Origin: Lycorma delicatula
Lineage: Eukaryota > Arthropoda > Insecta > Hemiptera > Fulgoridae
Length of the DNA: 64,000 nt
Assembly: GCF_047948215.1 (NCBI RefSeq)
Contig: NC_134456.1
Coordinates: 58,605,029-58,669,028 of the forward strand
Direction of reading: 5' to 3'
Part shown: piece after piece, positions 56,391-64,000 of the stretch
How the letters are laid out: each line of letters begins with the position of its first letter
Position numbering within the stretch: position 1 is the stretch's first letter
The notes under the pieces: model-generated
Told to the model about the DNA's origin: nothing
The model's input: only the letters and a program-made list of their open reading frames with translations
Database searches by the model: none
Position numbers and translations under genes: made by a program

Positions 56391-59300
56391 TAAAACGAAA
56401 AACAACGAAAATAGATAAATTTTAAGTTGTTTCTATAAAAATATTCCAAAAAACTTTGAAATAGTTGTAAATAATTATAAATGTATTTCGTAGAATTAAG
56501 ACTTGTTAATAAAATTCTGCATTAAACTGATCTTTTACCTTTGTTTTTATTCATTATATTGAATAAGATAATAACTTGATTTATAATGATATTTTAGAAT
56601 ATATCGTACACAGACAGAAAAGCCAAAGCTATAGACAATGTAAAAAATTTATAAATATAGCTGAAGGAAATTTTCATTTTAGAAAACGATTTAATGTAAC
56701 AGTTCCTCGTACAAATATAAAAACACAAAGTGTTTAAAACAAGATTACTCTTCATGAGGTGAGGAAACACGGACAGGTATTATTATAATTTTGAAAAAAT
56801 TACCAGAAAAACATTCCTGGAATTGATATAAAATTTTGTAATGAAAAAGAAAGAACAAATATTTGCGGATATATAGTGTTTAATGAATTTTATACATAGA
56901 TTTATTAGTTGAGATAAAGCCTATCCTATATATTAGCCAAATTATAATTTTAATAGTAAATAAGATAATTTTCTGAGGTAACTAATTTCACAATTCCAAT
57001 TCAGTGAATTTAAATAATTTTCTTATGTATTTTTCTTAATATAAGGTAAAAAACATATGAAATATGTTTATTTTTTTTTTGTATCGAGGGCAACTTTGAA
57101 ATGATTATTTATTTAAATTTGACGCCAAAACACATTATTTGAAAAAAAAAATTAGTCGTTATTTTAAACATTGTACAGAATATGCTGTGAATGAACTGTC
57201 GAGGAAATTCATAATATAATTTTTGTAAAAAGAAAAAATTGAACTACCTATGTACTATTACACTACATATTGCGTTGTTACCACTTTTGTTTATTTAACT
57301 AAGGCCGTATAATTTTCTGGAAGTTTTATGACTTTTTTTAAATTAATTTAGGTGTTTTTTTTAAAATTATAATAGAAGTCGTAGTTTGTTAATCTTCGTG
57401 AGGAGTAGTTTATTTGTATAGTATGATATTTTAATGCAGGTTAAAAATAATAATTTAAATTAATACTATATGGTTTATAAAAAAAATTCATAAGTTAGCA
57501 TTTTAAAGTGCAATAGAAAAATATGAAGTTAAAGCTTTTTTTCCCAGGGTTGTTCGTACTATAAATGTTTTCTTATATAATGAAAAGAACATTTAATAAC
57601 AAACTCTTATTACTTAAGCATAACTAATAAATAAATGGTTTTAGACTATTGTCCAATAATAAATAGGACTTTCTTTCAAACAAAAAAGCTTTTTATTTCT
57701 TTTAAAAACTGTATTAATTTAATATTTTAGTTAGTTTAATTCGTGACTATCAAATGGGTGAAAATTGTAATTCGATAATTTTTTTCTGCTTATTATTTTT
57801 CCGTAATCAAAAGATATTTGTTCACCGTTCACTCACTTTTGCTCCACAGATATAATTCATGCAATATAAATTCGTTTTATCTTAGTAAATTATAGAAACA
57901 AAGAGAATTAATAAAAGAGTAAATTCAATTTTTTAATATTGACTAACCTTGCAGTCACGGAACAAGTTAAATATTTGTATACGTCATTTTTTTATTTATG
58001 TAAAAATAAAAAAAATCCGGATTTATTATTTAAAATAATAAATTTAGGAGGAAAAGAAAACAAAATTAAGAAGTAGACTAAGGAGACGGAAGAGAAGAAT
58101 ATAATAAATATAAAAAATTATTTGCATTAAAAAAAGTAATTATTTCAAACATACTAAATTGTTTTAATAGGAAGTAATTCGCGAGTGAAATCATTATTTC
58201 TCTTTAATTTGTATTTTCTTTCATATTGTGCAATAAAAAAATTATTATTATTTTGCTGAAAAATAATTCTTTTCTTAAGAAAGTGAATCTATTAAATTGG
58301 TTTTTACAGTAACGAAGTTTTTTTAAATATACAGTTTCAAAATTATAAGTAGAAATTTCTAAAAACATCTTCTAATCTATTACGTCCATCTTTTATTCCA
58401 ATTTTTCTGGTCTTAGATAGTACGGATTTGGCGTAATTTTTAATATTAGATATTCTTCGCAAAAATCATCTACTAAAAAATTCCAGAAGTACTCGATGTA
58501 AATAAACAGTCTGGTCTGTTTATTTATCATGCTCGATTTTATTTCATTTTAATGTTATTAAAGAGTTATAAATTCGTGCAGTTAAAGGAAAGTTTATATT
58601 ATTAATACTGCTAGCCATAGTACGTCATGTATTTTTTTCTTTCTTTCATGGTTGACATTTTATTTGTATGTGCAAGTGTTGCATAACTCTATCCTGTGCG
58701 AAGACTATCATTGTTTAGTCCATGAAAATCTGTTATGACGATTAAAACCGTTTAAAACTACTTACATTCATAATTTTGATATTCACAAAAAATTATAATC
58801 GCTTTAGATTTCTTTTAATAAAATATAAAATGAAGTTTAAAATGGGTAAAATTGTTTACTACTGAAAGAATATAATTCATGAGAAATTTAATAAATTTTT
58901 TAATCGCCATTTGATGATTTTCTATTGATCTCTTTTTCTGTGCACGAATTATAATCTCATAACATTCATTATTTATAAATGGTACATAATATCTTTGCCG
59001 ATTGGTTTGAAGCTTGATAACTGTCTTGAAAGTAACGATAAAAACTCAAAGATATTAACTTTTACTTTGATCAACAATGACTTTTCTGTTAATTAAACAA
59101 ATTAAATCCTTTACTCCGATTTTTAATTTAAAAAAAATAATAAAAAATTGAATGAAATTGCTGTACTTTTCCTTTTAACCTATTTTTATTTTACGCCGGT
59201 AAAAAATAATTGTACCTCCATTACTTGCTTATTCAGTAACTAAGATTTATTATATAAAAACGTTTTCGATTAAAATGTACGTATTTAATAAAGTGATATG

Positions 59301-59630
59301 GAAGTAAAGTAATTCCATTTGTGATTTTTAATTTATTATAAAACGAGCAATTAATCACAAGAAATATATAACATGACTATTTATTATTTCTATTCTTATT
59401 TATATGTTTGTAAACTTTATTGTCTTCCTTTACCTATGCTACCCTTTTTATTCCTTCTAATGTGAAATAAAATTAAGTAACTTGGGATACGTTAAGTTAA
59501 TACACTAAAGTCGAAATCTGGATGATGAATAAAGGCACCTGATTTTCAGATTTTATAATATAGAAGTCAGCTACTTAAAAAAAATGAATGTTCTTTTTTT
59601 TTACTCCAAATGTAAAAATGTTTTAAGAAG
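56391..59630. other. AT-rich intergenic desert
   Basis: No frame above 60 codons, no recognised element and no RNA gene. Confidence 0.55.
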
Positions 59631-59635
59631 AGCTC

Positions 59636-59795
59636 ATACAGCAGTGTGGAATACAAGGCAGTGGATATAGGTGAACTTTGGTAGTTGGAGTTTAATTAAC
59701 CACATATCTCAGGAATGGTCGGCCTGAGTCTGTACAAGACTACACTTCATTTATATGTCATACGCTATCATCCTCAGTTCATATGGCTGGGAGGG
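59636..59795 (+). mobile_element. SINE family B, 5'-truncated, G-rich variant end
   Basis: Body: AAGGCAGTGGATATAGGTGA, ACTTTGGTAGTTGGAGTTTA, ATTAACCACATATCTCAGGA, CTGTACAAGACTACACTTCA, then CGCTATCATCCTCAGTTCAT and GGCTGGGAGGGGGG. It leaves the family consensus at the same word (CATCCTCA) as the copy at 52600 and also reaches a G-run. Confidence 0.72.
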
Positions 59796-62100
59796 GGGTT
59801 GCTTATTGATCTTACTGAACAGATTCCGAGTGCACATTAGGATGTAAAAAAAAAATGTAAATTTTCTTTTCTAAATTAAATAAATACACTTGTAAATTAA
59901 CATAATTGACTATATATTACCCTCACAAGTGATTTTTGCTTATAATTATCATTACTATTTTGCACATACTGAAAAGCATATGTAAATAAATAACTCCTTT
60001 AATTTGATAAATGAAACGAATTTAAAAACTGTTTCATTTTATTTACTAAATAATCGGTAACAGTTGTTGGAAATCCTGTTTCTTACAATGTTGTGAGCAG
60101 AAAGAGGATCGTGGAATAGAAGAACGAAATATTTAGAAGAGGAGCCAGGAAATCTATACGTTCAGCTAATTCCTTCAAACAAGTAATTACATTTTCCTGT
60201 TGAGGGAAATTATTAATAAAATCACCGGTTATTGTTGATGATTTATAAAGTTTTACAATTACATAAACTATCATAATTTCTGATGGTAGTTCTTAACAAC
60301 TTTCTTTACTAGTAATAAAATTATTTTAAGTAAATCAAGATAAACATTTTAGAAAAAAAAATGTTTTTCGTTTATAAAATGAAGAAGGTAAAAAATTAAT
60401 ACACGATTAATTTTTTACGAATTTAAATAACTTTCTTTTAATTAATTTCGTGTTACTTAAGGTGTTTTTTAATTGCTAAACGATTATCGCTTCAACTTTT
60501 GATTACAGATCGTTCTCAAGCACTGTAACCGTAATTTTGAAAGATTTTGTTGTGCCCAGACAGGAAAAAAATAAGAAATGACTTCGTGAACAAATCCATT
60601 GTCTATGGATGTTTCTTGTAGTTAATACGTTACTGTTAGAAGAGCCTTCATCCTTACACCCTTGGAGGTGAAAATGAATGTAAACCGTCTTTTTAGAAAC
60701 ATTTTAATTTGCTCCAGTGAAAATGAAACATTAAAATTTTGTCAGAAATATTTACGCTGATAATTAGAATAATATTTACTCTGTGTTTTAGAATTTGCTT
60801 TAATACCACCTCATTAAAACTACATTCCCTACGCGCGCTATTTATTACCTATTTGGTAATAAACCGCCTCTAAAACGGGTGAAGATGAATTAAGTTTGTA
60901 TTTCATAATTTCCATTTATTTTATACGATAAATGTGAAAGTGCTGGAATTCAGCTGTGAAAGTAACTGCCTCGATGTCTGGAAAAATAATGAGGCTTTCT
61001 TATCAACCACCTCTAAGAATATCGGTTTATAAATCCAATCCCATGGAAATCGAAATTTAAGCAATATTGATTTTTATTTCACAGGACAACTCAAATTATT
61101 AAGTAGTTAATCCTTGACATTAACAGAACTGCAATAATTATGTAAGATTTCAATTGCATGAAGAGCGCGATAAGTTTGCTTATATTCTTGTAATACCGAA
61201 TATACATTTCGTATACAAACGTAGGATAGTTGAGTCCGTTCTGACGTCTTGAAATTGAATTAACAAAAAATTCTTGAATTGTTAAGTAACAAAAGCCCAG
61301 AAACTTCAAACCCTTAATGACTAATTTTTAAACTTTGATACTCAAAAAGCAAAGTAAACGTGTGTAGAAACGTATTTGAAATTTAATTATATGTGTGAAA
61401 TAAGGTTAAATAATATGGAAAATAATGGAGGAGAAACAAAAAATATCTTCCTGACAGTTTAAAAAAATTTGTTTTAAAGAACAGAACAATTGTAAAAAAA
61501 TTGGAACTGTCTTGAAGTTAATTTCGAAATATCCTAAACTTAACAGCAATAAAGGACGGACAACTAGTGTAAAGAGCCAATACAAAAGAAGGAGAATGGA
61601 TGGACAAATGAAGCTGAGACCAGCTGTCTTTATCACGACCATTGAGAGTGCAACAGGATTATTTGTGACAGGATGAGTATGGACTACTTAATTTCCATCG
61701 AAGTTTGAAGAACCTTAAACAGAAAATAAAAATCCGTTTTAGATAATAATATTTTCCTACTTCCGTTTTTTCCTTTAAAAGGATAAAACTGGAAAAAATG
61801 GTTGTTTTTTTTTACTCAGATTTATGTCGAAATAGCTGTAAACATAAAAACATATGTGAAAATAAAGATCTTGAAATCAGATACCTGTTCGTATATTACG
61901 TTCATAGATCTAATTTCAGCATGATTTCACCTTTAAAAACAGTATATTGATTTTCAGGTAGAAAGTACTTTCTTTAGAAAGTCCAAAAAATAGATAAAGA
62001 AAATGGAAATTCAGAATTTACCCGCAAAGTATTGAATGCTTCAGCTAATCTAAATAAACATTTTTAAGTTACTAAAACTATACTAATCGATATTCAAAAT
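59796..62100. other. Intergenic sequence, nothing recognised
   Basis: Somewhat less AT-rich than the desert upstream, but the small minus-strand frames at 60083-60274, 61091-61309 and 61406-61642 lack known domains and are composition-driven. Confidence 0.45.
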
Positions 62101-62659
62101 ATTTTCATGTTAATCTTTTCTATATCTTTATATATATATTTCTTGTGTGCGTGTGTATGTCACTGAATTCCTCCTAAACGGCTGAACCGATTTTGATGAC
62201 ATTTTTGTGTGTGTTCAAGGGGATTCGAGAATGATTTAGATTTACAATTTGGTCCACTGGAAAATGTTAATTAATTTTTTATTTATAAGTAGTTGTTTAT
62301 TTTGGAATGTTTTACATTGGATCCGGCAGGCTGCACTACCATCGCAGTATCGAATATTCAATAATATTCTATTTTAATTTTAGTTTGTCCCGACAGTTGG
62401 TGCTGCGATAAAATTGAGAAAAATATTTCGTAATTTTGTGTTATTATTGTGTTACAAAAAATCGCGAGAAAACAGTTTTTTAATAAATAAGAGTCTAATA
62501 ATTCAGATGGAAATGTAAACAAAGGAAAACCAATCAGATCAATGCAAGATGGCCGCTGTCAAACACAACGACCAATCACAAAGAGCCCGTATGGCCGTTG
62601 CCAATGTAAACAAAATCACAACTGATTAAGTAACAAGTAGGCAGCACTGCGATCGCATT

Positions 62660-63560
62660 TAGAATTGTGCGCGTATTGAGAAATATTATATTATTTATTG
62701 AAATAACGTTTTAACGTGTAATTAAAAAATAAACATTGTGCAAATTTGTAAGGTACAGTATTGAAGTGAAAATGTTTTTTTAATTTATTTATATGTTGTT
62801 GATCTTGGGATGGTTAAGATTCACAATTGGGTCCGGTAGGCAGAGCTGCGATCGCATTTTAGAAGTTTTTTTTTAATTTTTGGTTTATCAGTCAAACCCG
62901 GTAGTTGGTGCTGCGACCGGATTCTAGGAATTTTTTTTATTTTGTTGCTTTTTCGCATATCAGTTACTTGCGTCGTAGCTTAGTGTTGTTCTTACATTAA
63001 AATTCGTATTTTTAACGAACTACTGTGTTTAGAGAATAGTTTGAATTAAATCCGATAGGTAGTGCTGTTCTAACAATTGGATTTATTTACATCCTGAATT
63101 TTATAAAGTTAAAGGTGACATTTTATAAGGTTCCGTAATGTTTTGTAAGTTTCTTAATGTTCAGTATTAATTGTAATGATTTTGCAGCCACAACACATTT
63201 CGTTAAAAAATTATTTTCCACCGAATACTATGATTAGAGTGGTGTGAATTAAATCCGATAGGTAGTGCTGTTGTTTTGCCATTTGGATTTATTTACATTC
63301 TGACTTTTATAAAGTGAAAGGTTCAATTTTGTTAAATTGCTAATGTTCAGTTTTTTAAGGTTTTATGAAACTTTCAATTGTCATTTAATCTGTATGTTTA
63401 CTCAGATCTAGCAATAGCGAAGCACTGCCGAGTCTGCTAGAATTGCGCGCTTATTGAGAATATTATATTATATTATTATTTATTGAAATAACGTTTTAAA
63501 GTTAAATTAAAAAATGTACATTGTGTAAATTTGTAAGGTGCAATATTGAAGTGAATATTT
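62660..63560 (+). repeat. Internal direct repeats of the Helitron-like region
   Basis: Unit 1: TTGTGCGCGTATTGAGAAAT ... TTTATTGAAATAACGTTTTA ... TTTGTAAGGTACAGTATTGA (62664-62765) recurs as TTGCGCGCTTATTGAGAATA ... TTTGTAAGGTGCAATATTGA at 63441-63550. Unit 2: TTAAATCCGATAGGTAGTGC with GGATTTATTTACATYCTGA occurs at about 63046 and 63247. Confidence 0.85.
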
Positions 63561-63892
63561 TACATGAATTTTAATGATGTATACACGTGCATTCAATAAC
63601 AATCAACTTAACCTACAAATTTAAATTGTCAGTTCTCATTTGATTGATTCTATGCAACTTATGAAGTATTGAACGGCTCTTTGAAAATAAAAATTTAAGT
63701 TTGTAAAATAAATTATAACATTTATAATATTAAAATATGTTACTTATAATATAGTTTAAAGTATATTTAAAAAATTGAATTTATAATGTTTTAGCTGATT
63801 AATTTTATAAAAGGTTTTCTAAAATTATTTTTACATTACAATTATCTAAAATTTGGTAAAATAATGCTAAAATAAAGAATGAGAAAAGTGAT

Positions 63893-63917
63893 AAAAAAGC
63901 AACTACGTTGCTTTTTT
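63893..63917. repeat. 11-bp hairpin near 3' end of the Helitron-like element
   Basis: AAAAAAGCAAC, loop TAC, then GTTGCTTTTTT: a perfect stem. Confidence 0.92.
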
Positions 63918-64000
63918 ACAGTGCTTAATTTTTTTATTAATTGATTAATTAAGCTGTTACATGGTTATGAAACATCAAAATTATTAAATAAAAAAAAAAT

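Larger units (their letters stand above)
62107..63930 (+). mobile_element. Helitron-like non-autonomous element (candidate)
   Basis: The 5' part has a TC start region (TCTTTTCTATATC...), a GTGTGCGTGTGTATGTC run, then CTCCTAAACGGCTGAACCGA and TTTTGATGACATTTTTGTGT, a signature I associate with insect Helitron-type repeats. The inside contains repeated units (see findings). Near the 3' limit is a perfect 11-bp hairpin with a 3-base loop at 63893-63917, followed after 1-10 bases by CAGTGCTTAA. Helitrons carry a hairpin just before the 3' end, but the usual CTRR end is not clear (CTTA here). No Rep/helicase is present. Confidence 0.5.

Noticed and set aside
63893..63925. Rho-independent terminator (GC stem plus T-run)
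   Set aside because: The window is eukaryotic and the stem fits a Helitron 3' hairpin position better.
62107..63930. Satellite array
   Set aside because: The repeats are few, differently spaced and in mixed contexts. They fit an element with internal duplications better than a tandem array.

Overview
This window looks like a stretch of an insect nuclear genome. It is very AT-rich, has long introns with GT/AG splice sites, and is crowded with eukaryotic transposons (Tc1/mariner/IS630-type, pogo/Tigger, Mutator-like, R1- and Jockey-type LINEs, tRNA-derived SINEs, foldback elements, a Helitron-like sequence, and a decayed Polinton/adintovirus-like insertion). The mix of repeats suggests a hemipteran, but that is an inference from repeat style and not a proven identification. 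No bacterial operons, CRISPR arrays, rRNA genes or convincing functional tRNA genes were seen.

The only host gene I can support is the 3' part of a cationic amino acid transporter gene (SLC7/CAT family) on the + strand. Its last four exons lie at 121-292, 4799-5037, 9490-9617 and 13321-13643. The splice phases match across every junction and give 286 residues up to a TAA stop. Upstream exons lie outside the window. Its introns hold, in order: a dispersed repeat (about 345-1035) with a partial inverted copy (about 2700-2885); a DNA element with nested SINEs (3448-4500); a dead mariner (6391-7350); an IS630/mariner-like element with TA duplications (8286-9371); a broken conserved ORF (10722-11212); and a foldback element (12525-12925). 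An in-phase alternative last exon may sit at 5500-5602.

From 13.7 to 33 kb the sequence is mostly AT-rich intergenic DNA. It carries a Mutator-like element with SINEs inside (14214-16484), a 100-bp direct repeat pair (17.7/18.1 kb), microsatellites, and a transposon with about 95-bp terminal inverted repeats (29162-30156). From 33.0 to 35.7 kb there is a GC-richer R1-clade LINE corpse. From 36.6 to 41.4 kb there is a (CA)n tract, a transposase tail, an LTR-like promoter island, a Tigger element and a near-intact SINE.

From 43.4 to 48.1 kb lies a degraded block with adenain-protease-like and capsid-like fragments, read as a Polinton/adintovirus-type insertion. At 51.4-52.6 kb there is an intact ORF1 (298 aa from its ATG) followed directly by a LINE-type 3' tail and poly(A), with no reverse transcriptase: a possible half-LINE. 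Its last ~30 nt resemble the 3' ends of two different tRNA-derived SINE families in this window, which would make its LINE family the likely machinery that mobilises those SINEs. The rest holds more SINEs, a foldback MITE (54.0 kb), a Jockey LINE fragment (55.8-56.4 kb) and a Helitron-like repeat with internal duplications at 62.1-63.9 kb.
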